Shown here: positions 34,742 through 43,020 of the stretch, piece by piece
Layout: each line of letters opens with the position of its first letter
Numbering within the stretch: the first letter of the stretch is position 1
DNA from: W-Chloroflexi-9 sp045863195
Lineage (GTDB): Bacteria; Chloroflexota; Dehalococcoidia; UBA2979
DNA: 64,000 nucleotides
NCBI GenBank assembly: GCA_045863195.1
Contig: BTUI01000002.1
Coordinates: forward strand, 186,001-250,000
Direction of reading: 5' to 3'
The notes under the pieces: model-generated
The model's database searches: none
What the model was told of the DNA's origin: nothing
The model's input: the letters and a program-made list of their open reading frames with translations, nothing else
Translations under genes and position numbers: made by a program

Positions 34742-35533
34742 ATGACCGTGACGTCCCACGCCGACCCGCCCGCCTTCTTCGTCCCGGACGGTGACCGCTT
34801 CATCCCCACCGACCGTGCGCGAGGGCCGTGGAACCCGGAGTCGCTCTCCGGCTGGGTGATGATGGGCCTGCTCGCGCACGCGACGGAGGCCCACCGGCCG
34901 GAGGGGTTCCACGTCGCCCGCCTCACCGTGGACATGTTCCGCCCGCCGCCCTTCGCGCCCGCCTCCGTGACGACGGAGGTCGTCCGCAGCGGCAGCCGCA
35001 TCCGCATCGTCGATGCTGTCCTCACGGTGGACGGACAGGACGTTGCACGCTCCACCGCGACGATGTTGCGGTTCGGCGATGTCCCGGAGGGGACCATCTG
35101 GGAGGCGCCGCCGTCCTCGATCCCGGCGCCAGAGTCGGTGCCGGCGGTGGAAGGGACGAACGCGCGCGCCCGCTCGTGGGACATCCGCCACGTCGGCGGG
35201 CCCATGGGCCAGGCGGGGCGGCGTATCGCGTGGCTGCGGCAGACGGCGCCGCTGATCGAGGGGACGGAGACCTCCGCCTTCGTCCGGCTGGCGACCCAGT
35301 CCGATTACACGAACCCGTTCGCGAACTCCGGCGACCGCGGGCTGGTCTACATCAACGCGGACGTGACGCTGTACCTCCACCGGCCGGTGGAGGGCGAGTG
35401 GCTGGGCCTGGAGGTGACGAGCCACCGCGCCGAGCAGGGGATCGCCCTCGGCCTGTGTCGGGTGTACGACCGGCGCGGCGAGGCCGGCTACACCGCGGCG
35501 AGCGCCATCTCCAACCGGCTGCGTGGCCGTTGA
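34742..35533 (+). CDS. Acyl-CoA thioesterase family protein (double hot-dog)
   Basis: A 263-residue protein of the TesB-like thioesterase superfamily. The first hot-dog half runs through AHATEAHRPEGFHVARLTVD, a pattern of this family, and the second through SDYTNPFANSGDRGLVYINA and YLHRPVEGEWLGLEVTSHRA. Proteins of this group hydrolyse acyl-CoA esters. The ATG at 34742 has GGGAAGGG upstream, and TAAAGT about 20 nt before it may be a -10. Confidence 0.78.
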   Translation: MTVTSHADPPAFFVPDGDRFIPTDRARGPWNPESLSGWVMMGLLAHATEAHRPEGFHVARLTVDMFRPPPFAPASVTTEVVRSGSRIRIVDAVLTVDGQDVARSTATMLRFGDVPEGTIWEAPPSSIPAPESVPAVEGTNARARSWDIRHVGGPMGQAGRRIAWLRQTAPLIEGTETSAFVRLATQSDYTNPFANSGDRGLVYINADVTLYLHRPVEGEWLGLEVTSHRAEQGIALGLCRVYDRRGEAGYTAASAISNRLRGR

Positions 35534-35642
35534 GGCGGCCGGGATCAGAGACTCTTCACACTCCTCCGGGCGACCTCCGGTAGGCTAGTCGCTTGGTGCG
35601 GCCGTCCATGAGGCGGCGTGTCGTTGAGGTGATGGAGGACGC

Positions 35643-36290
35643 ATGGGCGGCAACCGTCGAGAACGAGCGCGCAACCGGCGCGAGGCGCGAGAGGCGGGGT
35701 CGTCCGGCGCCGCGCCCGCCGCGTCCACCGCGAAGTCCTCGAAGCCGCGCCCGCAGTGGCGGCGGACGCTCGACTCGTTCGGCGGCTTCACCGTGGTCGT
35801 GCCGCTGGTGCTGACCGTGGTCGCCGCCGTCGTCCTGCTCGCGCGGCAGCCGCTCGGCATCGCGCAGTCGGAAGATCCGCTGATGGGCGACGAGATCCCG
35901 ATCACCAGCGCCGCGCACGTCCCGGACGGCACGCTCACCGAGCGTTCCACGCGCCCGCCCGTGGAGGGCCCGCACTACGTCCTGCCGCAGCGCGTCGGCG
36001 CGTACGACGCGGTGCTGGATGATGGCAACGTCATCCACTCCCTGGAGCACGGGATCGTCTGGATCTCCTACCACCCGGAGCAGGTGACGGAGGAGCAGAT
36101 CGCCGGACTCCGCAGCGTGTACCAGGCGTACTCCGGTGACGTCATCCTCTCGCCGCGGCCCGAGAACGACGCGCCGGTCTACATCGTCTCGTGGGGCCGC
36201 CGCCTGGCGGTCGACCCGGAGGACACGGACACCCTGCGGAAGTTCGTGGAGACGAACCGCAACCGCTCGCCGGAGCCGGGCGTCCGCTAA
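35643..36290 (+). CDS. DUF3105 membrane-anchored protein
   Basis: A 215-residue protein with a basic, Ser/Ala-rich N-terminus, one transmembrane segment (FTVVVPLVLTVVAAVVLLA, about 49-67) and an extracytoplasmic DUF3105 domain. Family features are PPVEGPHYVLPQRVGAYD and VIHSLEHGIVWISYHP, with the conserved His residues. The function of DUF3105 is unknown. A TAGGCT -10-like hexamer is about 60 nt upstream and GATGGAGGACGC precedes the ATG. Confidence 0.85.
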   Translation: MGGNRRERARNRREAREAGSSGAAPAASTAKSSKPRPQWRRTLDSFGGFTVVVPLVLTVVAAVVLLARQPLGIAQSEDPLMGDEIPITSAAHVPDGTLTERSTRPPVEGPHYVLPQRVGAYDAVLDDGNVIHSLEHGIVWISYHPEQVTEEQIAGLRSVYQAYSGDVILSPRPENDAPVYIVSWGRRLAVDPEDTDTLRKFVETNRNRSPEPGVR

Positions 36291-36348
36291 GCGGCGCCTC
36301 GGGCACGTCGAGCGGGGCGAGGCGGCACGCGCCGCTCGCTGGCGCAGG

Positions 36349-37596
36349 TCATGCCGGGCGGCGCTCGATCTTGCGCAGCAGCCGCGCGTGTCGCTTCGCC
36401 CACTCCTCCGCCGCCTGGTCGCGCGGCGCGGTTGCTTCGACGACGGAGAGCGCCCGGCCGAGGTCGCGCGCGTGGTGTTCGAAGTGGATCGCCAGCTGGC
36501 GGCGGGCCCACGTCCCGTGCGAAGCGGAGTGATCTGCGAGCCACTGCCAGTGCGGCACCGCGAGGTGGCGCTGTCCGGTCACCCGGTAGGCCGCGGCGAG
36601 GTCGCGCGTCGCCTCCTCGCGTGCCGCGGGACGCCGCAGCGTGGCGACCGCGTGCTCCAGGTGGCGGATCGCCTCCACGTGCCGTCGTCCGGCCAGCGCG
36701 ATCCGGCCGAGGGCGAGCGAGCGTTGCGGATTGCCCGCCGCGTCCGGCGCGAGGCCACGCGCGCCCTCGTGCAGGTGGGCAACGAGCGTGGCGAGCGCCA
36801 GCACGTCCACGGCGTTGTGCTCCAAGATCGGCTCGATGAACCGCATGGAGCCGCTGCGGACGAAGCGGAAGTACCAGTGCGGGATCTCCGCGCCGGCGAC
36901 CTCGAATTCCGGGCGGGTGATGCCGAGTACGGTCGCCTCCACCTCCGCGAGCCGGTGGGAGGGCAACAGGCCGCGGTAGCCGCGCCGGACGGCGTGCAGC
37001 AGGTCCAGGTGGCGGGCCGCCTGCAACCCGGACCGCCGGCGGTGCATCGTCGCGCGTTCGTCCATGAACGGTGCGTCGAACGTGCGCCCGTTGTAGGTGA
37101 CCAGGACGGGGTCATCGACCGTGCGGACCTCGCGCAGCACGGCGTCGACGAGGGCGCCTTCGTCCGCCGGTGACGGCGAGACGTACTGGCGCAGCACCAG
37201 TTCGGCCGCCTCCACGCGCGCGGTCGCGACCATGAACACGGCCGCCCCGGCGCCCCCCAGCCCAGTCGTCTCGATGTCGAAGAACACGAGGTCGGACGCG
37301 CTCGTGCCCTCCGCCTCGTCGAGATCGGGGTCGCCCCGGCCGAGGAGCGCCAGCGACCGTGCATCCGTCTCGAACAGCGGCGCGAGCCCCTGCCGGCCGA
37401 CGACCTCGTCCATGCCGTAGCGCAGTTCGCGGAACCCGACGGTGCCGCCCTCGCCCGTGTGCCATGCGAGGATGCCCGGGGTCGCCGCCGGGATCGCGGG
37501 CCTCGTCGGGCGCGGCCGCGCCTCGATCTCCCGGATCACGTCCTGGAGCCGTCGCCGCGCCTCGGCGCGCTCGAGGAGGCCGGGCGCGACCGTCAC
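36349..37596 (-). CDS. mrfB: MrfB-like exonuclease (YprB family, RNase H fold)
   Basis: A 415-residue protein with a DEDD-type exonuclease domain. The first acidic motif is LVFFDIETTGLGGAGAAVF, a second is VTYNGRTFDAPFM, and the last Asp lies in HNAVDVLALATL. The C-terminal part is a tetratricopeptide-like helical region. It matches YprB/MrfB of Bacillus subtilis, which with helicase MrfA repairs mitomycin C damage. The GTG start overlaps the mrfA stop (GTGA), so both are translated together. Confidence 0.86.
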   Translation of the reverse strand: MTVAPGLLERAEARRRLQDVIREIEARPRPTRPAIPAATPGILAWHTGEGGTVGFRELRYGMDEVVGRQGLAPLFETDARSLALLGRGDPDLDEAEGTSASDLVFFDIETTGLGGAGAAVFMVATARVEAAELVLRQYVSPSPADEGALVDAVLREVRTVDDPVLVTYNGRTFDAPFMDERATMHRRRSGLQAARHLDLLHAVRRGYRGLLPSHRLAEVEATVLGITRPEFEVAGAEIPHWYFRFVRSGSMRFIEPILEHNAVDVLALATLVAHLHEGARGLAPDAAGNPQRSLALGRIALAGRRHVEAIRHLEHAVATLRRPAAREEATRDLAAAYRVTGQRHLAVPHWQWLADHSASHGTWARRQLAIHFEHHARDLGRALSVVEATAPRDQAAEEWAKRHARLLRKIERRPA

Positions 37597-39869
37597 ACCG
37601 CCACCGCCTCGCGCGGCGCGTCCACGGCGGCGAGGACCTGCAGGACGCGCGCCTTCACTGAGTCGCCCGGCGCGGACGGCGGGCCGACGCAGCCGGGGCA
37701 ACCGTGCGTGCAGGCGCACGCCTCCACGAGTTCGCGGGCCATGAGGAGGAAGCGGTCGCGCTCGCGCAGGAGTTGCTCGCTGAAGCCCACGCCGCCCGGG
37801 ACGCGCTCCCAGAGGAAGACCGTGGGGCGGCGGGTGTGCGGCGCGCGTACCTGCACGTTCAGCGACAGGTCGCCGCGGTCGCACATCAGCAGCAGCGGCG
37901 CCACGCCCGCGAGCAACTGTCCGAGGCCCATGAGCGCCTGCTCCGCCTCGTCCCGCGTCCACCCGGCGACCAGATCCTCCGGCAGCGCGTGCCAGAACGC
38001 GTCCGTGTGCAGGTCGTCCTGCGGGAGGCGGATCTTCCCCCAGCCGATGTTCTCGTGCGTGTGAAGGCGGATCTTCTTGAAGATCGTCGCGAGGAATGTC
38101 ACGGCCACCTGCCCGGCGGCGCTGTCGCCCTCCGCGCGGTCTTCGTTCAGGACGCGCAGGTCCGCGGCGAGGTTCGCGTCCGTGTAGTAGTCCACCTCCA
38201 CCGGGCGGACGTACGCCTTCAGTTCGTCCCAGTCGAGGCGGTCGACGTGGTACTGGCGGCCGTCATGGAGGTAGATCGCCTCGTCGTGGAGCAGGGTCAT
38301 CGCGGAGGGGCGGTCGACCTCGCCGATCACGCGCGCGGGCGGGCCCTGGTCAACGATCACCACGTTCTGGTCCGGCCCGTTGCGCAGTGAGATCTCCACC
38401 GCCGGGTACGCCTCGCTTGTCCAGTAGGTGCGGCCGCGCGTCTGCTGCACCAGCCCCTGCTCATCGAGCGCGTCGAGGGCGACCTCGGCGGCCGGGCCCA
38501 GCAGCCCGCGTTCGTCGTCGTCGAGCGGGAGTTCGAAGACCGCGCACTTCACGTGCTCGGCGGCGATGAGCGGGTTGTCCGGGTTGATGCGTGCCGCCTC
38601 CACCGCCTCGCCGAGCAGGTAGTCCGGGTGCGCGACGGCGTACTGGTCGAGGGGCGACGAGCCGGCCACCATCACCGTGACGGAGGTCGCGTGGCTGCGC
38701 CCGGCGCGGCCCATCTGCTGGCGCGTGCTGGCCACGGTCCCCGGGAACCCGGCGAGCACGGCGGCGTCCAGCCCGCCGATGTCGATGCCCAGTTCGAGCG
38801 CGTTCGTGGAGACCACTGTGCGGACCGATCCGTCGCGCAGGCCGGCCTCCACCGCGCGTCGCTCGTGCGGGAGGTAGCCGGAGCGGTAGCCGCGCACCGG
38901 CTCCGGCATGCCCGGCGCCCGCTTCGGGCCGGGGCGCTCGCGCAGGTACTGCGTCATCAGTTCGACCTGCGTGCGCGATCCCGCGAACACGATCGTCTGC
39001 AGGCGGTGCTCCTGGAGGACGCCCGCCACGTCCGTCGCCGCGCGCACGACTCCGCGGCGGATGCCGAGTTCGCGGTTCACCACCGGTGGGTTGTACAGCC
39101 CGACCAGCCGTTCCCCCTGCGGTGCGCCGGACTCCTCGATGATCTCGACCTCGTGCCCGAGGAGCGTGGTGGCGAGTTCGCGCGCGTTCGCGATGGTGGC
39201 GGAACAGCAAATGAAGACGGGGTTGGAGCCGTAGAACCGGCAGATGCGGAGCAGCCGCCGGATCACATTCGCGACGTGTGAGCCGAATACGCCGCGGTAG
39301 GTGTGGAGTTCATCGATCACCACGTAGCGGAGGTGCTCGAACAGCCGTGTCCACTTCGTGTGGTGGGGCAGGATGCCGCTGTGCAGCATGTCGGGGTTCG
39401 TGAGGCCCCCGTGCCCGGCGGTGCGCACCGCGCGGCGCGCTCCCGGCGAGGTGTCACCGTCGTAGGTGTGCGTGCGGACATCGAGGCCCGCCTCGCCCAC
39501 CAGTTCGTGGAGCTCGTGCAACTGGTCCTGCGCCAGCGCCTTCGTCGGGAAGAGGTAGAGCGCGCGTGCCGAGGGGTCGTCGACGATCCCCTGGAGCACG
39601 GGCACGGTGTAGCAGAGCGTCTTCCCGGAGGCGGTGGGCGTGACGATCACCTGGTCGCGCCCGGCGAGGGCGTGCGCCACCGCCTGCGCCTGGTGCGTGT
39701 ACGGCCGTTCGACCCCGCGGCGCTCGAGGGCCTCGACGATGCGCGCATCCAGCCCGGCCGGCCACGCGCCGTACTCCGCCGCGCGAGGGGGGACGGTGAA
39801 CCACTGCAGGTCGCCCTCGGCGAGCGTCGAGTCGCTGGCGAGGGCCGCCACGGCACGTTCCACGGACAT
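37593..39869 (-). CDS. mrfA: MrfA-like DEAD/DEAH-box helicase with DUF1998 domain
   Basis: A 758-residue superfamily 2 helicase. Motif I is TPTASGKTL, motif II IDELHTYRG, and QMGRAGR is motif VI. The C-terminal DUF1998 part ends in EACACTHGCPGCVGPP, the four-Cys metal site of MrfA/YprA. MrfA with MrfB forms a repair pathway for mitomycin-type damage, independent of UvrABC. A LexA-type box (39927-39938) is in its promoter region, so it is probably SOS controlled. Confidence 0.9.
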   Translation of the reverse strand: MSVERAVAALASDSTLAEGDLQWFTVPPRAAEYGAWPAGLDARIVEALERRGVERPYTHQAQAVAHALAGRDQVIVTPTASGKTLCYTVPVLQGIVDDPSARALYLFPTKALAQDQLHELHELVGEAGLDVRTHTYDGDTSPGARRAVRTAGHGGLTNPDMLHSGILPHHTKWTRLFEHLRYVVIDELHTYRGVFGSHVANVIRRLLRICRFYGSNPVFICCSATIANARELATTLLGHEVEIIEESGAPQGERLVGLYNPPVVNRELGIRRGVVRAATDVAGVLQEHRLQTIVFAGSRTQVELMTQYLRERPGPKRAPGMPEPVRGYRSGYLPHERRAVEAGLRDGSVRTVVSTNALELGIDIGGLDAAVLAGFPGTVASTRQQMGRAGRSHATSVTVMVAGSSPLDQYAVAHPDYLLGEAVEAARINPDNPLIAAEHVKCAVFELPLDDDERGLLGPAAEVALDALDEQGLVQQTRGRTYWTSEAYPAVEISLRNGPDQNVVIVDQGPPARVIGEVDRPSAMTLLHDEAIYLHDGRQYHVDRLDWDELKAYVRPVEVDYYTDANLAADLRVLNEDRAEGDSAAGQVAVTFLATIFKKIRLHTHENIGWGKIRLPQDDLHTDAFWHALPEDLVAGWTRDEAEQALMGLGQLLAGVAPLLLMCDRGDLSLNVQVRAPHTRRPTVFLWERVPGGVGFSEQLLRERDRFLLMARELVEACACTHGCPGCVGPPSAPGDSVKARVLQVLAAVDAPREAVAV

Positions 39870-39917
39870 CGGTGCCCCCTTTGTCCCGCTCGGATCGAGG
39901 CGCGGCGAGACGTGGGG

Positions 39918-39938
39918 ACGATAGCAGAACAGACGTTC
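39918..39938 (-). promoter_or_regulatory. mrfAB promoter with LexA (SOS) box
   Basis: GAAC-AGAC-GTTC (39927-39938) is a perfect match to the Gram-positive and Chloroflexota LexA core GAAC-N4-GTTC. On the minus strand a TATCGT -10 hexamer (39923-39918) lies 3 nt downstream of it, so the box occupies the spacer and would block RNA polymerase. Confidence 0.72.
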
Positions 39939-39963
39939 AGAACGCTAGTGCGATTGACTGCCC

Positions 39964-40938
39964 CTACGGCCGGATGATCAGCTTTCCGAGGCTCTGACCG
40001 CTGGTGATCTGCGCCAGCGCTTCCGCGACGCCCTCGAGGCGCCATGAGCCGCCGAGGTGCGGGCGGAGCGTCCCGGCCTGGTGCCACGCGAACAGGTCCG
40101 CCATGCGCATCCGGTACTCGGCCGCGTCGCGCAGGTGGTCGCCGAGGCCGGGGCGCGTGAAGAAGATCGACCCGGCGCGCTGCATCAGGGACGTGTCCAG
40201 CATCCCGACCGGCCCCGACGCGCCGCCGTACAGGACGCAGGTGCCTCGACGCTTCGTCGCGAGGAGCGACTGTTCGATGGTGGCCGCACCGACGGCGTCG
40301 TAGACCACGTCCGCGCCCTCGCCACTGGTGACCTCCTTCGCCACCGCGAACACGTCGTGCTCCGTGCGGTCGACGACGACCTGCGCGCCGAGCGCGCGGG
40401 CGAGCGACGCCTTGCCCTCGCCGCCGACCGAGGCGATGACGCGCGCGCCCTTCGCGACCGCGATCTGCACGAGCAGGTGGCCGACGCCGCCGGCCGCCGC
40501 GTGGACGAGCGCGGTGTGCCCGGGCTGCAGGTTGAAGGAGGCGGTCACCAGGTAGTGCGCGGTGGTGCCCTGCACCATCAGCGCGACCGCGACCTCGTCC
40601 GTCACCCCGTCCGGGATCGGCACGGCGCGCCAGGCGGGGACGGCGGCGTACTCCGCGAAGGCGCTCGGGAGCGGGTTCCAGTAGACGACGCGCTGCCCGG
40701 GTGCGAGGTCGGTGACGCCTTCGCCCACCCGTTCGACCACACCGGCGGCCTCGACGCCCGGGACGAAGGGCGGCGCGGAGCGGCGCGCGGTGCCCAGCAC
40801 CATGCCACCGTCCGCGAAGTTCACCCCTGCCGCGCTGACCCGCACGAGGACCTCGCCGGGAGCGGGGGAGGGCGTGTCGATTTCCGTGACGCGGATCGAC
40901 TCGAACGGGCCGTACTCGGTGACCAGGGCTGCGCGCAT
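39964..40938 (-). CDS. Quinone oxidoreductase / zinc-type dehydrogenase family protein
   Basis: A 324-residue MDR-superfamily protein of the quinone reductase branch: no zinc-binding Cys set, an AAAGGVGHLLVQIAVAKGAR nucleotide site and NFADGGMVLGTARRSAPPFV near the substrate cleft. It reduces quinones or enones with NADPH. The ATG at 40938 has GGAGGAGCCTCCCC upstream. It is separated from mrfAB by the LexA box region, which also holds its 3' end. Confidence 0.87.
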   Translation of the reverse strand: MRAALVTEYGPFESIRVTEIDTPSPAPGEVLVRVSAAGVNFADGGMVLGTARRSAPPFVPGVEAAGVVERVGEGVTDLAPGQRVVYWNPLPSAFAEYAAVPAWRAVPIPDGVTDEVAVALMVQGTTAHYLVTASFNLQPGHTALVHAAAGGVGHLLVQIAVAKGARVIASVGGEGKASLARALGAQVVVDRTEHDVFAVAKEVTSGEGADVVYDAVGAATIEQSLLATKRRGTCVLYGGASGPVGMLDTSLMQRAGSIFFTRPGLGDHLRDAAEYRMRMADLFAWHQAGTLRPHLGGSWRLEGVAEALAQITSGQSLGKLIIRP

Positions 40939-41083
40939 GGGGAGGCTCCTCCGTGACTCGGGGGCCGCAGGGTACAGCGCACGCCGTTGCGTGTGGGCGG
41001 GAACCGGCGGAGGCTCGCGAACGTTCTGCGGAGTGAGGGCCGCCGCGGGCGCGGCCCGACTCGGTCACAACTGAAGGGCTCCC

Positions 41084-41509
41084 ATGATGATCACGAAGCG
41101 TCCCTGGCGCCTGGCGCTGGTCGCTGCTGCCACCGCCGTCGCCCTGCTCGGCGCGGCGTGCGGCTCCGAGGACGGCGAGGACGCCTCCGCCGGTACGCCG
41201 GCCGTCTCCGTCCTGCGCGGCGAGGGCGCCGTGCCGAGTCTGGAGATCGACGCGACCGGCCTCCAGGCGAACGCCGAGTACGTCGCGCGGCTGCACGCCG
41301 GGACGTGCGAGGCGGAAGGCGCGAGCGGCGGCACGCTCGGCACGCTGACCGCGGACGCGGACGGCACCGCCTCGCTCTCCACCTCCACCGTGCTCGTCGG
41401 GGCGGCGGGCGCGCCGGCGGATCTCACCGCCGAGGTGCTGGAGGGCGACCACGTCGTCCGGCTGCTCCCGGTCGCCGGCGGCGACGCGATCTGCGTGCCG
41501 GTGCCGTAG
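41084..41509 (+). CDS. Small lipoprotein of unknown function
   Basis: A 141-residue lipoprotein; the lipobox is LGAAC (Cys about 24) in VALLGAACGSEDGED. The mature domain (LEIDATGLQANAEYVARLHA, GTCEAEGASGGTLGTLTADA, LLPVAGGDAICVPVP) resembles the CHRD-like beta fold of small exported proteins, with two Cys likely paired. The second ATG at 41087 is an alternative start. A strong terminator follows. Confidence 0.7.
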   Translation: MMITKRPWRLALVAAATAVALLGAACGSEDGEDASAGTPAVSVLRGEGAVPSLEIDATGLQANAEYVARLHAGTCEAEGASGGTLGTLTADADGTASLSTSTVLVGAAGAPADLTAEVLEGDHVVRLLPVAGGDAICVPVP

Positions 41510-41538
41510 CGCAGCCCCGGCGTCACGCGCTGGGCCCA

Positions 41539-41572
41539 CGAGGCGGCGTCCATCCCTCCGGACGCCGCCTCG
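41539..41572 (+). terminator. Terminator of the small lipoprotein gene
   Basis: A perfect 13-bp stem (CGAGGCGGCGTCC, 41539-41551, with 41560-41572) closes an 8-nt loop, 30 nt after the stop. Confidence 0.78.
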
Positions 41573-41717
41573 GTGCGTCCGTGGGGTCCGAGGGCTGGGG
41601 CGATTGTGCGCGGCGGCGCGAATCACCGCCCCCCGATTGTGTAGGCTCCCCACCACGTTCGTAATGCCGGTCAACGTTCGGGACGATCATGGCCGGCACG
41701 GTGGAGGGAGCCGTGCG

Positions 41718-42998
41718 ATGGCAGGGGTGCTGGACGGGATCCGCGTGCTGGAGTTCTCCCAGATCGTGGCGGCGCCGGTAGCGGGGGTGAACCTCTCCGA
41801 CTTCGGCGCCGACGTGATCAAGGTGGAGCCGCCGGGGGGCGAGCAGACCCGCAACACCGGCGCCGTGGTCCCCGGCGAGGGCAAGGGCTTCCAGGCGCTG
41901 AACCGCGGCAAGCGGTCGCTCGTGGTTGACCTCCATGACCCGCGCGGGCAGGAGGTCATCCACCGCCTGCTGCCGCAGACGGACGTGGTGCTCATCAACT
42001 ACCGCTTCGGCGTCGCGAACCGCATGGGCATCGACTACGAGACGCTGAAGGCGTTCCGCCCGGACCTCATCTACTGGCAGAACACCGGCTTCGGCGAGCA
42101 GGGGCCAGAGGCGTACCGCGCCGGCTCGGACGTCGTCGCGCAGGCGTACGCCGGACTGATGGTGAACGACGCGAAGACGGACGAGGACGGCGCGCCCGAC
42201 CTCATCTCGATCCCGATCGCGGACATCGCCTCCGGGTTCGCCGCGGCGATGGGCGTCGGCATGGCGCTCTTCCACCGCGAACGCACCGGCCAGGGCCAGT
42301 ACCTCAGCACCTCGCTGCTGCGCACCTCGCTCTTCCTCCAGGCCGGCGTCGTCATGCGCGAGCCGGTGACGGACGCCGTGCTGCGCGACCAGATGCTCGC
42401 CGAGATCGATGCCGCGCTCGCCGCGGGCAAGGGGTACGAGGAACTCCTCGCGATCCGGAAGCGCCGAGGCGGGCTGCGGGTCGCCTTCCGTCTCTACTAC
42501 GGCGGTTACCGTGCGAAGGACGGCGCGGTGGTGCTGGGCGCGCTCACGAAGACCAACCGCGACAAGATGCGCATGGTGCTCGGCTTCCCGGAGGAGGACA
42601 GCGACCAGCCGGGGTACGACTCGCTCGACCCGGCGAACATCGAACGCGCGCACGAGTGGAAGCGACGCTTCCGCGCGCGGTTCCTCGAACGCACCGTCGA
42701 GGAGTGGGTACGCGACTTTGACGCGGCCGGCGTGCCGGTCTCCGCGGTGCGCAACCCGGAGGTGCTGTCGGACGACCCGCAGGTGATCGCGGACGGCATG
42801 ATGTGGGAGATCGAGCACTCCGTCACCGGCGCGCAGCGCGTGGTGGGGCCCGCCGTGAACATGTCGCTCACGCCCACGCGCGTGCAGCGCTCCGCGCCCG
42901 CGCTCGGCGAGCACAGCGCGGAGGTGATGGTGGAGGGCGGCTACACGCCGGAGGAGATCCGCGCGCTCTGCGAGTGCGGCGTCGTCGTCCAGCGGTAG
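41718..42998 (+). CDS. CaiB/BaiF (family III) CoA-transferase
   Basis: A 426-residue family III CoA-transferase. VLDGIRVLEFSQIVAAPVAG and LSDFGADVIKVEPPGGEQTR form the N-terminal CoA-binding part, and the catalytic Asp is in AGSDVVAQAYAGL. Such enzymes move CoA between carboxylic acids through an acyl-enzyme anhydride. The ATG at 41718 has GGAGGGAG upstream; TAGGCT (about 41642) may be its -10. Substrates are not predictable. Confidence 0.9.
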   Translation: MAGVLDGIRVLEFSQIVAAPVAGVNLSDFGADVIKVEPPGGEQTRNTGAVVPGEGKGFQALNRGKRSLVVDLHDPRGQEVIHRLLPQTDVVLINYRFGVANRMGIDYETLKAFRPDLIYWQNTGFGEQGPEAYRAGSDVVAQAYAGLMVNDAKTDEDGAPDLISIPIADIASGFAAAMGVGMALFHRERTGQGQYLSTSLLRTSLFLQAGVVMREPVTDAVLRDQMLAEIDAALAAGKGYEELLAIRKRRGGLRVAFRLYYGGYRAKDGAVVLGALTKTNRDKMRMVLGFPEEDSDQPGYDSLDPANIERAHEWKRRFRARFLERTVEEWVRDFDAAGVPVSAVRNPEVLSDDPQVIADGMMWEIEHSVTGAQRVVGPAVNMSLTPTRVQRSAPALGEHSAEVMVEGGYTPEEIRALCECGVVVQR

Positions 42999-43020
42999 CG
43001 CCGAGGCGTGCGCCGCGCGG

